Shown here piece after piece: positions 8,733 to 17,424 of a stretch of DNA of 64,000 nucleotides. Positions within the stretch are counted from its first letter, which is position 1. Every line of letters begins with the position of its first letter. The translations under genes were made by a program, and so were the position numbers. The notes beneath the pieces are model-generated. The model ran no database searches and was not told the DNA's origin. It was given only the letters and a program-made list of their open reading frames with translations. Location: NCBI RefSeq assembly GCF_017573545.1, contig NZ_JAGEOK010000003.1:248001-312000 (forward strand), written 5' to 3'. This DNA is from Actinomadura nitritigenes. Its GTDB lineage: Bacteria; Actinomycetota; Actinomycetes; Streptosporangiales; Streptosporangiaceae.

Positions 8733-8999
8733 ATGTCTGAGTCGGTCCGCCCGGACGTTCCCGCCCCCGGAACCGACCACATAGCCCTGAGCGCGTCCGC
8801 CGAGCAGCTCCTCGCCATCCGCAAGGCCGCCGATCTGATCGGCTGGAGCGTCGCCGACTACGTCCTGTCCACCGTCCTCGACCGCGCGGAACGCGACCTC
8901 TACGAGCACGCCGCCGCCCTCCGCGCCGCCGCCCCCGACCCGCCCCCGGACCCCAGGGCGACCGAACCCTACATAGCCCTCCTCCTAGCCTTGACCTGA
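8733..8999 (+). CDS. Small DUF1778/ribbon-helix-helix-like protein, orphan
   Basis: 88 residues with a strong ribosome binding site (GGAAGGAG). Residues about 16-55 (IALSASAEQLLAIRKAADL and WSVADYVLSTVLDRAERDL) resemble the DUF1778 antitoxin fold: a beta strand, a helix, a turn and a second helix. The C-terminus is Pro- and Ala-rich. DUF1778 antitoxins (TacA type) normally sit directly before a GNAT acetyltransferase toxin. Here the next 1.27 kb holds no gene, so it would be an orphan DNA-binding protein. Family assignment is moderate and made by eye. Confidence 0.55.
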   Translation: MSESVRPDVPAPGTDHIALSASAEQLLAIRKAADLIGWSVADYVLSTVLDRAERDLYEHAAALRAAAPDPPPDPRATEPYIALLLALT

Positions 9000-10274
9000 C
9001 TCCCACCCGCCCCCGCCACCCCTGGCGGGGGCACCACTCCCCCATCGCCCTGACTCCAAGGCCACCACCTCGGAATCCCTGGTCCGGCAGAGCCCCCCGC
9101 TTCGCCGAAATCACCACCCCGGCTCCACACCAGATCGCCGCCCCGCCGCAACCACCAACGCAGCGAAGCCCCTGCCTCGAACCACCGGCTCCGCCCCAAA
9201 CCCGATCACCGCGCCACCAGAACCACCAACCCGCCAAGCGGACCCGCTACGCGAAAGAACCGACCCCGCAGCCCCCTGCCACAGCAACCCCCGCTCAGCA
9301 GGCCCTCGCCACAGCAGACTCACCCATTCAGCAAGCCCCCGGCCGACCGCCCACCGGCTCCGCAAGCTCCCTGCCACAGCAGACTCCCCCGCTCGACAGC
9401 CTCCCTGCCAACGACCGACTCACCCACTCGGCAACCCCAACTCAGCCGACTCACCCGCTCAATAGGCCCCCGCTCAGCTGGCCACCTGCCTCGGCAGGTT
9501 CACCGCCCGGCAGCCCCCAGGTCGACAGCCCCCGGTTCAGCAGGCTCCCTGTTACGGCAGACTCCCCCGCTCGACAGACTCCTTGCCAACGTCCGACTCA
9601 CCCGCTCGACAAGCCCCCGGCTCAGCAGCCTCACCCGCTCGACACGCCCTCAACTCAGCAGGCCACCTGCCACGGCAGGCTCACCGCTCGGCAGGTCCAC
9701 CCCCTCGACAGGACCCACCCGCTCGACAGGCCCCCGGCTCAGCAGGCTCACCGCTCGACAGACACCCAACTGGCAGACCTCCAGCTCGGCAGACGCACCG
9801 GCTCACCAGGCTTCCTGCCACGGCAGACTCACCCGCTTGCCAGGCCCCCAGCTCGGCAAGACCCCCCAGCTCAACAAGCCCCCCAGCTCAGCAGGCCCAC
9901 CGGGCTCAGCAGGCTTCCTGCCACGGCAGACCCCCAGCTCAACAAGCTCCCCCAGCTCGGCAGACGCACCGGCTCAGCAGGCTTCCTGCCACGGCAGAGT
10001 CACCGCTCGCCAACCCCCTTGCTTCGGCAGGGGCACCCGCTCGGTGGGCTCAGTGGTCGGCGAAGTCACCGGCTCCGGTAGACCACTGGCTCGGTGAGAT
10101 CCTTGGGTGGGCGGAACCGGCGGCTCCAGCGCACGCGGGTTCGCCGTCTCGACGGGTGCGCCGTCTCGACGGGTGCGCCGTCTCGACGGGTGCGCGGGGT
10201 CGGCCAGGTGAGCGGGTTGGCTGCGCATCGCCGGTCCGGCGGGTCGCCTTTCCGGACGAGGCGGTGGGGCGGGT
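9000..10274. repeat. Non-coding region of degenerate interspersed repeats
   Basis: No credible gene is seen on either strand over 1.27 kb. The plus strand is very rich in C and A and poor in T. It carries at least ten copies of a short dyad-containing unit, consensus CCTGCCACGGCAGACTCACC, starting near 9276, 9305, 9371, 9485, 9547, 9666, 9814, 9917, 9985 and 10018. These are mixed with many shorter elements of the type GCTCGACAG and GGCTCAGCAGGC. The best preserved pair is 47 bases long (9781-9827 and 9952-9998) with one difference. Spacing is irregular, unlike a CRISPR array. A minus-strand transcript reading through from the HIT gene would be G-rich with many small hairpins. Confidence 0.75.
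10142..10192. repeat. Three perfect tandem copies of a 17-mer
   Basis: The unit CGCCGTCTCGACGGGTG is repeated three times without change at 10142-10158, 10159-10175 and 10176-10192. Its core CCGTCTCGACGG is an imperfect palindrome. The array lies at the HIT-gene end of the larger repeat region. Confidence 0.85.
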
Positions 10275-10724
10275 TCAGGTCTGGTCGGTGAGGGCTGTGG
10301 ACAGGCGAGCGGCGTAGTCGGCGGCTTCGGCGTCGGAGTCGTACTTGTGCCGGGGCCAGAAGAAGCCCCTCAGCCCGTCCTTGTGGTTGCGGGGAACGAC
10401 GTGAACGTGCAGGTGGGGGACGCTCTGGCTGATGCGGTTGTTCAGTGCGACGAAGGAGCCGGCCGCGCCGAGCACCGACTCCATGGCCGCTGCGAGCCGC
10501 TGTGCGTGCTGGAAGTACGGGCCGACGAGGTCGGCGGGCAGGTCCGGCAGCGTCTCGACGTGCGCCCGCGGCACCAGCAGCGTGTGCCCCTTGAAGAGCG
10601 GCCTGGTGTCGAGGAACGCGAGCGCGTCCGGGGCGTCGAGGACGATGTGCGCGGGACGCTCCCCCTTCACGATCTCGCAGAAGACGCAGGGCTTGCCGGA
10701 CGCCGAGTCAGCCATGCGCGGCAT
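10275..10724 (-). CDS. HIT family nucleotide-binding protein
   Basis: 149 residues. The histidine triad motif is HLHVHVVP near residue 105, with the family segments CVFCEIVKGERP near the N-terminus and HTLLVPRAHVETL in the middle. HIT proteins hydrolyse or transfer nucleoside monophosphates, for example adenosine phosphoramidates; the exact substrate is not readable. The start at 10724 is supported by GGAGGG 8 bases upstream; an in-frame ATG three codons later is less well placed. It is divergent from the ABC ATPase gene and followed by the repeat region. Confidence 0.9.
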   Translation of the reverse strand: MPRMADSASGKPCVFCEIVKGERPAHIVLDAPDALAFLDTRPLFKGHTLLVPRAHVETLPDLPADLVGPYFQHAQRLAAAMESVLGAAGSFVALNNRISQSVPHLHVHVVPRNHKDGLRGFFWPRHKYDSDAEAADYAARLSTALTDQT

Positions 10725-10786
10725 TCTGCCGCCCTCCGCCTGCGCTCGCAGCCTCCTCCCTAACGGCCCCCTTAGGTTTTCGCCGC

Positions 10787-10792
10787 TACCCT
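10787..10792 (+). promoter_or_regulatory. Candidate -10 element for a leaderless ABC ATPase transcript
   Basis: TACCCT fits the actinobacterial TAnnnT -10 pattern and ends 9 bases before the ATG at 10802. No ribosome binding site lies between them, so transcription would start at or next to the start codon. No clear -35 element is visible. Confidence 0.4.
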
Positions 10793-10801
10793 TCGTTTCC
10801 T

Positions 10802-11527
10802 ATGCGGCTCGACGACGTCGCCTTCCGCTACCACCGGAGGGCCCCTTGGGTGCTGAGGGACGTCACGCTCTCTCTCCCACCCGGCAGCGTCACCGAGGTC
10901 ACGGGACGGAACGGCGCGGGAAAGTCCACCCTTCTCCGCCTCATCGCCGGCCTGCGCGCGCCCGGCAGGGGCTCGGTCCGGGAAAGGCCGAGCCGCGTCG
11001 GGTACGCGCCCGAGCGTTTCCCGGTGGACCAGCCGTTCACCGTCCGCTCGTACCTCGGCCATATGGCCGCTGTCAGGCGGGTGCCCGACGACGCGATCGG
11101 GGCGTGGGCCGAGCGTCTGGCCTTCGATCACCTCCTCGACGTGCGGCTGCCGGAGCTGTCCAAGGGCAGTGCGCAGAAGGTCGGTCTCGCCCAGGCGCTC
11201 ATGGACGACCCGGGACTCCTCATCCTCGACGAACCGTTCGCCGGGTTGGACGCGGCAACCCGCGACACCCTGCCGGGGCTGATCGCCGGCCTCGCCGCCG
11301 ACGGCGCCACCGTGGTCATCAGCGACCACCAGCGCTGCATCGAATCACTGCCGGGCATCGACCGGCTCCAGGTCGCGGGCGGCACGGTGACAAGCCTGGC
11401 CGCCGGTGAGGAGCCGGACGCGCCGAGGCTGACGGCTCTCGAGGTCCTGGTGCCCGAGTCCGACGCCGACACCGTGGAGACCAAGCTCCGCGCCGACGGC
11501 TACACCGTGCGGAGGCCAGACCGTTGA
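10802..11527 (+). CDS. ABC transporter ATP-binding protein
   Basis: 241 residues. Walker A GRNGAGKST at 35-43, Walker B and D-loop in LLILDEPFAGLD, and an H-loop His in VVISDHQ. The signature is LSKGS (119-123) rather than LSGGQ, a variant seen in exporter-type ATPases of the CcmA/natA group. The substrate is unknown. The ATG at 10802 has no ribosome binding site but a -10-like TACCCT 9 bases upstream, so the mRNA may be leaderless. The membrane partner follows at 11679. Confidence 0.88.
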   Translation: MRLDDVAFRYHRRAPWVLRDVTLSLPPGSVTEVTGRNGAGKSTLLRLIAGLRAPGRGSVRERPSRVGYAPERFPVDQPFTVRSYLGHMAAVRRVPDDAIGAWAERLAFDHLLDVRLPELSKGSAQKVGLAQALMDDPGLLILDEPFAGLDAATRDTLPGLIAGLAADGATVVISDHQRCIESLPGIDRLQVAGGTVTSLAAGEEPDAPRLTALEVLVPESDADTVETKLRADGYTVRRPDR

Positions 11528-11678
11528 TCGTCATGTCCCGCGCAGGGGGCGAAGCGTGTCGGGGCGGCGGCCGGCAAGGCGCCTCCGAGAGGCCGCACAT
11601 CGTTCGCGAAGAAGCGTGGTGCCCTGGTCGGCGCTGGGCGGCGGGCCGGGGCCGGAACGAACGTGCGAGGTGGGAACG

Positions 11679-12368
11679 GTGATCGCGCTCGCGCGGTTCC
11701 AGGTCGAGGGGTACGTGCGTTCGCTGCGCGTCCTGCATCCAGTGATCGTCGTGGCGCTGGTCATGGTGCTCGTGCTCTTCCAGGGCCCGGGCGGCCCGGA
11801 GCGGGTCAAGCTGTCCGTCGGCACGTTCGGCGATGTGGCGGCGTTCATGTTCCCGATCTGGGCGTGGACGGCGCGGGCCCTGCTGGACACGCAGCCCGAC
11901 GAGCAGCGCGCGCTGTCGGCGACCGCGGCACGGCACCGTTGGACGCCCACATGGGCGGGCTTGATCGCCGCGTACGCCGTGAACCTTTTCTTGGGCGTCA
12001 TCGTGCTGGCCATTCCCGTCTTCCAAGGGCTCGAGGCAGGTGCGCCGGGACGGGCGATCCTCGCGGGGTGCACGCTGAGCGTGCCGGTCGCGCTCGCGGG
12101 CACGCTGCTCGGCGCCTGGACGAGCCGGGCGTTCATCCCCGACCCGGGGGTGTCGCTGCTGGCGTTGCTCGGCGGGGTCACCGCGGTCCTCCTGCTGGGT
12201 CTCGGCCGGTTGTCCTTCCTCTCGGTCCCGATGATCGAGTGGTTGCGGGTGGCGCACGACGGCCCGGGCCGCTTCGTCGCGGACTTCCCCGGCCTGGTCC
12301 TGCACCTGGCCCTCTGGTCGGCCGTGGTCTGCGCCGCCTACGTGTTCGTCGCCCGGCTGCGTCACTGA
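11679..12368 (+). CDS. ABC-2-like integral membrane protein, partner of the preceding ATPase
   Basis: 229 residues with about six hydrophobic segments, beginning near residue 18 (LHPVIVVALVMVLVLF) and ending in a short basic tail. It has no recognised motif beyond being a compact membrane subunit next to an ABC ATPase, so the pair most likely forms an exporter. The GTG at 11679 is chosen because GAGG lies 8 bases upstream. An ATG at 11556 would add 41 Arg- and Pro-rich residues that look non-coding. The 151-base gap from the ATPase is longer than usual for a tight operon. Confidence 0.75.
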   Translation: MIALARFQVEGYVRSLRVLHPVIVVALVMVLVLFQGPGGPERVKLSVGTFGDVAAFMFPIWAWTARALLDTQPDEQRALSATAARHRWTPTWAGLIAAYAVNLFLGVIVLAIPVFQGLEAGAPGRAILAGCTLSVPVALAGTLLGAWTSRAFIPDPGVSLLALLGGVTAVLLLGLGRLSFLSVPMIEWLRVAHDGPGRFVADFPGLVLHLALWSAVVCAAYVFVARLRH

Positions 12369-12422
12369 TCGTCCACCACGGGCGGTTACGAGGGTCCAGG
12401 ATGCGCATGGTCCCTCCAGACG

Positions 12423-13247
12423 TCAGGTCGCTTGGACGGTCAGCCACGCTCGCTCCAACGGGTCGCTCCGGCGGGAGCAGAAGTAGACGCGGCCGGGGTC
12501 TCCCCAGTACCAGCCGAGGCGGTGGTCGGAGTCGAGCTGGAGCAGGAGGCGCCAGCCGTCGGCGGCTGTCAGCTCGTCCTCCGACAGCTCCGGCGCGTCG
12601 AGGCCGTCGAGCGGACGGCCCGTGGAGGCGTACAGGCAGTCGGGGCCGATCGGCCGCTGGACGAGGTCGGGCCAGCCTCCCAGCTGATGCGCGGGCGCCT
12701 CGGACGTGACGTGCCGGGACCAGACCGCGTGCAGCTGCTCGTACTCGGCAAGGAAGCCGCGATGGACGCGCTCCAGCCGCTGCACGACCATCTCCTGCGG
12801 CGAGGGCAGGGACAGGAACGGGGCGGCGCCGAGTTCGGTCGGTGGATAGGACAGGGCGCCGGGCGGCGGCTCGGCGGGATGCAGGTCGCCGGTGAACACC
12901 CGCCAGCCGTCCCGCTGCCCGGACGCGTCGCCCCATGGCCGCGGGATCTCGCTCGCGTAGTAGAAGGCGGCCCTGCCGCCCCGCGGAAGGCCCGGGATCG
13001 CCCCGAAGACGGCGAGTTCGGTGAAGTCGACGGCGCCGAGGAAGTCGAGCGGACGGCCCCGCCAGGCGGGCCAGGCGGCGGCGCCGGGCAGCAGCGGGAC
13101 ACCGCCCAGCCGGACCGGCACGCCGGCGCCGGCTCCGAGCCGCACCGCGGGCCGCGCCAGGGACAGCAGGACCGAGATGATCTCGGGGGTGAACAGGAGG
13201 CCGAGGAAGGTCCTCAGCCGCCGGCGCTGCGCGTCGAAGTCGTCCAT
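12423..13247 (-). CDS. DUF1963 (YwqG-like) protein
   Basis: 274 residues. The family features are visible: a first half with LGGVPLLPGAAAWPAWRGRP and DFLGAVDFTELA, and a C-terminal HQLGGWPDLVQ, followed by LLLQLDSDHRLGWYWGDPGRVYF, which resembles the DUF1963 core (substrate of the fold unknown). No signal peptide or membrane segment. DUF1963 proteins are soluble and of undefined function. A perfect TTATCCACA box lies 51 bases upstream of the ATG on the same strand. The gene is convergent with the ABC membrane gene and has no obvious operon partner. Confidence 0.8.
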   Translation of the reverse strand: MDDFDAQRRRLRTFLGLLFTPEIISVLLSLARPAVRLGAGAGVPVRLGGVPLLPGAAAWPAWRGRPLDFLGAVDFTELAVFGAIPGLPRGGRAAFYYASEIPRPWGDASGQRDGWRVFTGDLHPAEPPPGALSYPPTELGAAPFLSLPSPQEMVVQRLERVHRGFLAEYEQLHAVWSRHVTSEAPAHQLGGWPDLVQRPIGPDCLYASTGRPLDGLDAPELSEDELTAADGWRLLLQLDSDHRLGWYWGDPGRVYFCSRRSDPLERAWLTVQAT

Positions 13248-13297
13248 GCCCCGAAGCCTGCTGGGCTCCGGCGGCGGTCACCACCCCGCGGCGAAAA

Positions 13298-13306
13298 TGT
13301 GGATAA
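13298..13306 (-). promoter_or_regulatory. TTATCCACA box (DnaA-box-like) upstream of the DUF1963 gene
   Basis: A perfect TTATCCACA on the minus strand, 51 bases before the ATG at 13247. It is one of three perfect copies in the window, each in a 5-prime intergenic region and in the same orientation as a nearby gene. Confidence 0.5.
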
Positions 13307-13326
13307 CTCCGCGACCGTGATCGTTC

Positions 13327-13827
13327 TCAGCGGCCTTCGAGGGCACCGGCGAGCTGGGTGAGGAAGCGGTCGACCTCCTGCTCGTCGTAGCCGGGGCCCA
13401 GGCGGACGACGCGGAAGGCGCTCTCGCGGACGTCGCGCGCCGACACCGGCGGGGCCGCGCCGCGCAGCCCGGAGATGACGCGGTCGAGGAACGCGTCGAC
13501 GTCCCGGACGTCGTAGCCGGGGCGCACGCCCGAGCCGGCGAACCGGGCGTTCTGGATCCAGTTGATCAGCCATGCGGGGTTCGCCCGGGGCCGGCCGGGA
13601 CGCTCGGCGATCGGCGCCTTCGTCTCCAGCTCCCTGATGCACTCGCGCACCAGGTCGTCCACCGCGCGGCGGTCGTATCCGCGCAGGACGACGTCGAAGC
13701 GCGCCGTGCGCACCTCGTCGGCGGACATCGGCGGCCCGCCGTTCAGCGCGCCTGAGATCCGTTCGAGAAGGCCGTCCACCTGTGTCCGGTCGTAGCCTCG
13801 CAACGCCACCGGCAGCCGCGTGCTCAT
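13327..13827 (-). CDS. Four-repeat DivIVA-like small protein
   Basis: 166 residues made of four copies of a GYD-x3-VD-x2-L unit: LRGYDRTQVDGLLERISGAL, LRGYDRRAVDDLVRECIREL, RPGYDVRDVDAFLDRVISGL and GPGYDEQEVDRFLTQLAGAL. Units one and three are followed by similar linkers (PPMSADEVRTARF, PPVSARDVRESAF). The unit is the N-terminal lipid-binding hairpin motif of DivIVA/Wag31 proteins, but the long coiled coil of true DivIVA is absent. It may bind membrane or a DivIVA partner; this is inferred. The ATG at 13827 is used; a GTG three codons upstream is closer to the GAGGAG site. Confidence 0.75.
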   Translation of the reverse strand: MSTRLPVALRGYDRTQVDGLLERISGALNGGPPMSADEVRTARFDVVLRGYDRRAVDDLVRECIRELETKAPIAERPGRPRANPAWLINWIQNARFAGSGVRPGYDVRDVDAFLDRVISGLRGAAPPVSARDVRESAFRVVRLGPGYDEQEVDRFLTQLAGALEGR

Positions 13828-13895
13828 CAGCGCCACCGTGCTCCTCAGCCCTCGTCCCCGCGCCCGCGGGGCCCGGGGGGGCGCCGCCGACGCGC

Positions 13896-15044
13896 TCAGT
13901 CCTTGGTCGCCGCGGCCAGCTGTCCGCAGGCCCCGTCGATCTCCCTGCCCCGAGTGTCGCGCACCGTGACCGGAACCCCGTGGGCCTCCAGGCGGCGGAC
14001 GAACTCGCGCTCGTCCTCCGGCCGCGAGGCGGTCCACTTGGACCCCGGCGTCGGATTCAACGGGATCAGATTGACGTGTACGAGGTGGCCGCGCAAGAGC
14101 CTGCCGAGAAGATCGGCCCGCCAAGCCTGGTCGTTGACGTCCTTGATGAGGGCGTACTCGATCGAGACGCGGCGCCCGCTGCGCTCGACGTAGGCCCACG
14201 CGGCGTCCAGGACCTCGGCGACCTTCCACCGGTTGTTGATCGGGACGAGGTCGTCGCGCAGCTCGTCGTCGGGGGCGTGCAGGGACACCGCGAGCCGCAC
14301 GGACATGTCCTCGGCGGCCAGCTTCTCGATCGCCGGTACGAGGCCCACAGTGGACACGGTGACGGAACGCTGGGAGATGCCCAGACCGGCCGGTGCCGGA
14401 TCGGTGATGCGGCGGACCGCGCCGATGACGGCCTTGTAGTTCGCGAGCGGCTCCCCCATGCCCATGAAGACGATGTTGGAGACGCGGCCCGGGCCGCCCG
14501 GGACGCGCCCACGCGCCATCGCGCGCGCGCCCGCCGCGACCTGCTCCACTATCTCGGCCGTGGAGAGGTTACGCGTCAGCCCGGCCTGCCCCGTGGCGCA
14601 GAACGGGCAGTTCATGCCGCAGCCCGCCTGGGACGAGACGCACATCGTGGCCCGGTCGGGGTACCGCATCAGGACCGACTCGAACAGGACGCCGTCGAAC
14701 GCCTTCCAGACCGTCTTCAGCGTCCTGCCGCCGTCGCAGTCCAGTTCGCGGACCGGAGTCAGCAGCGAGGGCAGCAGCTCGGACACCAGCCGGTCGCGCA
14801 CGGCGGCCGGCAGGTCGGTCATCTTCGCCGGGTCGTCGACGAGCCGGGCGAAGTAGTGCCGCGACAGCTGGTCGGCCCGGAACGGCTTCTCGCCCAGCTC
14901 CGCGACCGCCTCGCGGCGCTCGGCCTGCGTGAGGTCGGCCAGGTGCCGCGGCGGCTTGCCGCGCCGCGGCGCGGCGAAGACGAGCTTCGCCGGGGTCTTC
15001 TTGGGCGCGGCGCCCGCGGTGGCGGGCTCGGTGGTGGCAGACAT
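13896..15044 (-). CDS. rlmN: 23S rRNA (A2503-C2)/tRNA (A37-C2) methyltransferase RlmN
   Basis: 382 residues. Radical SAM enzyme with the [11 protein letters not shown] cluster motif (CxxxCxxC) in the first half, the family segment [15 protein letters not shown], and the C-terminal Cys in IDGACGQL that carries the methyl group. It methylates A2503 of 23S rRNA and A37 of some tRNAs. The ATG at 15044 has GGAAGG just upstream, at short spacing; the long upstream frame reads as non-coding. The protein has an Ala- and Lys-rich N-terminal extension of about 25 residues. Confidence 0.93.
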   Translation of the reverse strand: MSATTEPATAGAAPKKTPAKLVFAAPRRGKPPRHLADLTQAERREAVAELGEKPFRADQLSRHYFARLVDDPAKMTDLPAAVRDRLVSELLPSLLTPVRELDCDGGRTLKTVWKAFDGVLFESVLMRYPDRATMCVSSQAGCGMNCPFCATGQAGLTRNLSTAEIVEQVAAGARAMARGRVPGGPGRVSNIVFMGMGEPLANYKAVIGAVRRITDPAPAGLGISQRSVTVSTVGLVPAIEKLAAEDMSVRLAVSLHAPDDELRDDLVPINNRWKVAEVLDAAWAYVERSGRRVSIEYALIKDVNDQAWRADLLGRLLRGHLVHVNLIPLNPTPGSKWTASRPEDEREFVRRLEAHGVPVTVRDTRGREIDGACGQLAAATKD

Positions 15045-15179
15045 GGTCCTTCCAGTGTCGCAAACACCTGCCGATGCCTCGTCCGCGCGCGGGCGCGCTT
15101 TTCCTGCGCGCGGACGAGGACCTGCGGCGACCGGCACGACATCGCTGCACACGACCTTCTGTGCGACTAAGGTCTGATC

Positions 15180-16325
15180 ATGTCGGTTTTGCGCAGGGGC
15201 ACCGCTTCGCCCAGGACCCCCTCCGCCACGATCGTCCACGCCGAGGCCAGCCCGTACGGCAGCCGGAGGCTCGTCGTCGAGTCCGACGGCGAGGTCACCT
15301 CGGCCTACCTGCGGGACGCGCGGGACTCGGTGATCGGCGCCGTCTGGGTCGCCAACCACCGCAAGGCCCCGTCGTCGCTGGACCGGCCGCGGCTCGACGC
15401 GGGCGGCGCACCGCTGCTCCCCGAATCCCATGTCGCTCATCCGCAGGGACGCGAGGCCATCGACGTCTCCGCCCTCGAAGTGGTGTGGTTCGAGGAGGGC
15501 GACGGTGTCGCCGTACTGGAGGCGGGCGACCCTCTGTTCGTGATCCCGGGATGGTCGGACATGGGCCGCGGCATCCCCGGCTACGCGCGGGACGCGACGG
15601 AGCAGAGCCCGTTCGCCTTCCCCATGGAAGAGGAGATCGCGGAGTTCGGCCCCCGTATCGAGCGCGCGCGCGAGCACTGGAAGATGTGCCGCGCCGACGG
15701 CTCGTGGGCGGAGTTCCAGCAGTCGGTCCTAGGCCACCTGCTGCAGCGGCTCGGTCCAGGCGGCCACTACTGGCACGACGTGGGACGGCAACTCGCGGGA
15801 GGCAAGGTCAGCCCATCCCCCACCGTGGGCGTGACGGAGCGGCCCGCACGGGGCGACCGCGGTTTCACCGTGCTCAGCACGGTCGGGATGAGCCGCCAGC
15901 GGATGCCCACCGTGGAGCTGTACGAGGACGACGTCGCCCCGTACGCCCGCATAGAACTCGCTGTGGCGAGCACGCTCCCCAGCCAGCGCGCGGGAAGCAT
16001 CTTCCCGTGGCTCGCCCAGTACCCGTGGCGATCGGTGACCTGGTTCGCCCCTGGGGACGTGGTCAAGTGGTACCACGAGCCCCGCACGTTCCCCCTCGGA
16101 AGCGGCGACAGCGCGTGGGAAGGCGTGCTCCTCCTGGAGGACCCCTCGCGGCTGGCCGGTCCGGAGGCGCCCGCCCTCACCGGGCTGACCTTGCAAGGCG
16201 ACCCCGTCCGGTGGCTGTGGCTCGTCCCCATCTCGGGTGAGGAGCACCGGTACGCCAAGAGCGAGGGCTCGGACGCGCTCATCCGGCGCCTGGCGCAGCA
16301 GGGACGCTCCTGGGTCGTCTCCTAG
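15180..16325 (+). CDS. Suppressor-of-fused (SUFU) domain-containing protein
   Basis: 381 residues. The first 170 residues contain a beta-rich region with [14 protein letters not shown] and [10 protein letters not shown]. The C-terminal half matches the bacterial SUFU family pattern, with [30 protein letters not shown] and [19 protein letters not shown]. Bacterial SUFU proteins are soluble, often found in toxin or immunity contexts, but their function is not settled. Neither a toxin nor a secretion gene is adjacent here. The ATG at 15180 has a weak AAGG upstream. It is convergent with cdsA across a hairpin. Confidence 0.8.
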   Translation: MSVLRRGTASPRTPSATIVHAEASPYGSRRLVVESDGEVTSAYLRDARDSVIGAVWVANHRKAPSSLDRPRLDAGGAPLLPESHVAHPQGREAIDVSALEVVWFEEGDGVAVLEAGDPLFVIPGWSDMGRGIPGYARDATEQSPFAFPMEEEIAEFGPRIERAREHWKMCRADGSWAEFQQSVLGHLLQRLGPGGHYWHDVGRQLAGGKVSPSPTVGVTERPARGDRGFTVLSTVGMSRQRMPTVELYEDDVAPYARIELAVASTLPSQRAGSIFPWLAQYPWRSVTWFAPGDVVKWYHEPRTFPLGSGDSAWEGVLLLEDPSRLAGPEAPALTGLTLQGDPVRWLWLVPISGEEHRYAKSEGSDALIRRLAQQGRSWVVS

Positions 16326-16339
16326 GCCGGAGACGCCCA

Positions 16340-16383
16340 ACCTCTCAGCCGGAGAACGGCCGCCCCCAGGGGCGCGGAGAGGT
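16340..16383. terminator. Two-part hairpin between convergent SUFU and cdsA genes
   Basis: Outer arms ACCTCTC (16340-16346) and GAGAGGT (16377-16383) enclose an inner stem CGCCCC/GGGGCG at 16361-16374. It fills the 58 bases between two converging stop codons and could end transcription from both sides. Confidence 0.5.
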
Positions 16384-17424
16384 CTAGCTGGGGATGAACA
16401 GCTCCAGCAGCAGCCACACCACGGGGGCCGTCGCGACCAGCGAGTCGAGGCGGTCCATCACCCCGCCATGGCCCGGCAGCATCGTGCCCATGTCCTTGAT
16501 GCCGAGATCCCGCTTGATCATCGACTCGATGAGGTCGCCGCCGGTCGCGGTCACCACGGCGGCGAGGCCGACCAGCGCGCCCTGCCAGGGCTGCCCGCCG
16601 TCCAACAGCCACCACACCAGCCAACCGCCGACGATCATGCAGGTGATCGCGGAGCCGGTGACACCCTCCCACGTCTTCTTCGGACTGATCGTGGGGGCGA
16701 GCTTGTGCTTGCCGAGGAACGTTCCGGCGAAGTAGCCGCCGATGTCGCTGGCCACCGTCGTCGCGATGAAGATGACGGTGCGGTCGTCGCCGTCGCCGGG
16801 CCGCATCAGGAGCGCGACGATCCCGCCCATCAGCACCAGGTATCCCGCGACGAACGAGCCGGCGGTGACGTCCCGGACGTAGCCGTCCGAGCCCTCCATC
16901 ATCCGGATCAGCATCATGCTGAGCACGGTGAGGGACACCGCTGCGACCACCGCGGTGGACCCCCACACATAGGAGACCACCGGAGTGGCCACCATGCCCG
17001 TCGCCACCGGGATGAACGGCACCCGGATGCCGCGCGACTTGAGGGCGTCCGTCAGCTCCCTCATACCGAGGAAGAGGAAGACCACCATCACGGCAAGGAA
17101 GATGGGCTTCACCGTGTAGAGCGACAGCAGTACCAGTGCCCCGAGGGCGACGCCCACCCCGATGGCCATCGGCAGGTTCCTGCCGGTCTTGCTCTGGCGC
17201 CCGCCACCGGGCGGGTCCGGTGGCGGATCCCCTCCGGATTCAGCGCGCGCGCCCGTCACGGACGTCGCACCGGAGGGCGCCGCGTCCTCGGCGGCGGGGC
17301 CTGCGGGGGCGTCCGGCGCCTCGCCGGAGGGCGAGTCCAGAGCTTCTCCCGGGGGTGGGCCGGGCATGTCGACCTCCGGCTCATCCGGGGAGCCCGTGGG
17401 CTCCCCGGCGTCGTCGAGTCCCAT
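16384..17424 (-). CDS. cdsA: Phosphatidate cytidylyltransferase CdsA
   Basis: 346 residues. CDP-diacylglycerol synthase, which joins CTP and phosphatidic acid at the membrane. The C-terminal family signature is clear: IKRDLGIKDMGTMLPGHGG followed by VMDRLDSL. About eight membrane segments start near residue 85. The first 80 residues are a Pro-, Gly- and Asp-rich cytosolic tail, longer than in most bacteria but usual for actinobacteria. The ATG overlaps the frr stop codon as TGATG, so it is translationally coupled to frr. Confidence 0.93.
   Translation of the reverse strand: MGLDDAGEPTGSPDEPEVDMPGPPPGEALDSPSGEAPDAPAGPAAEDAAPSGATSVTGARAESGGDPPPDPPGGGRQSKTGRNLPMAIGVGVALGALVLLSLYTVKPIFLAVMVVFLFLGMRELTDALKSRGIRVPFIPVATGMVATPVVSYVWGSTAVVAAVSLTVLSMMLIRMMEGSDGYVRDVTAGSFVAGYLVLMGGIVALLMRPGDGDDRTVIFIATTVASDIGGYFAGTFLGKHKLAPTISPKKTWEGVTGSAITCMIVGGWLVWWLLDGGQPWQGALVGLAAVVTATGGDLIESMIKRDLGIKDMGTMLPGHGGVMDRLDSLVATAPVVWLLLELFIPS

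Noticed and set aside
9200..10050. CRISPR-like repeats
   Set aside because: Unit spacing varies from about 30 to 150 bases, copies diverge strongly, and no cas gene is near.
9583..10317. A 244-codon Pro/Ala/Gln/Ser-rich plus-strand frame
   Set aside because: It is the translation of the degenerate repeats, with no ribosome binding site, and runs into the antisense of the HIT gene.
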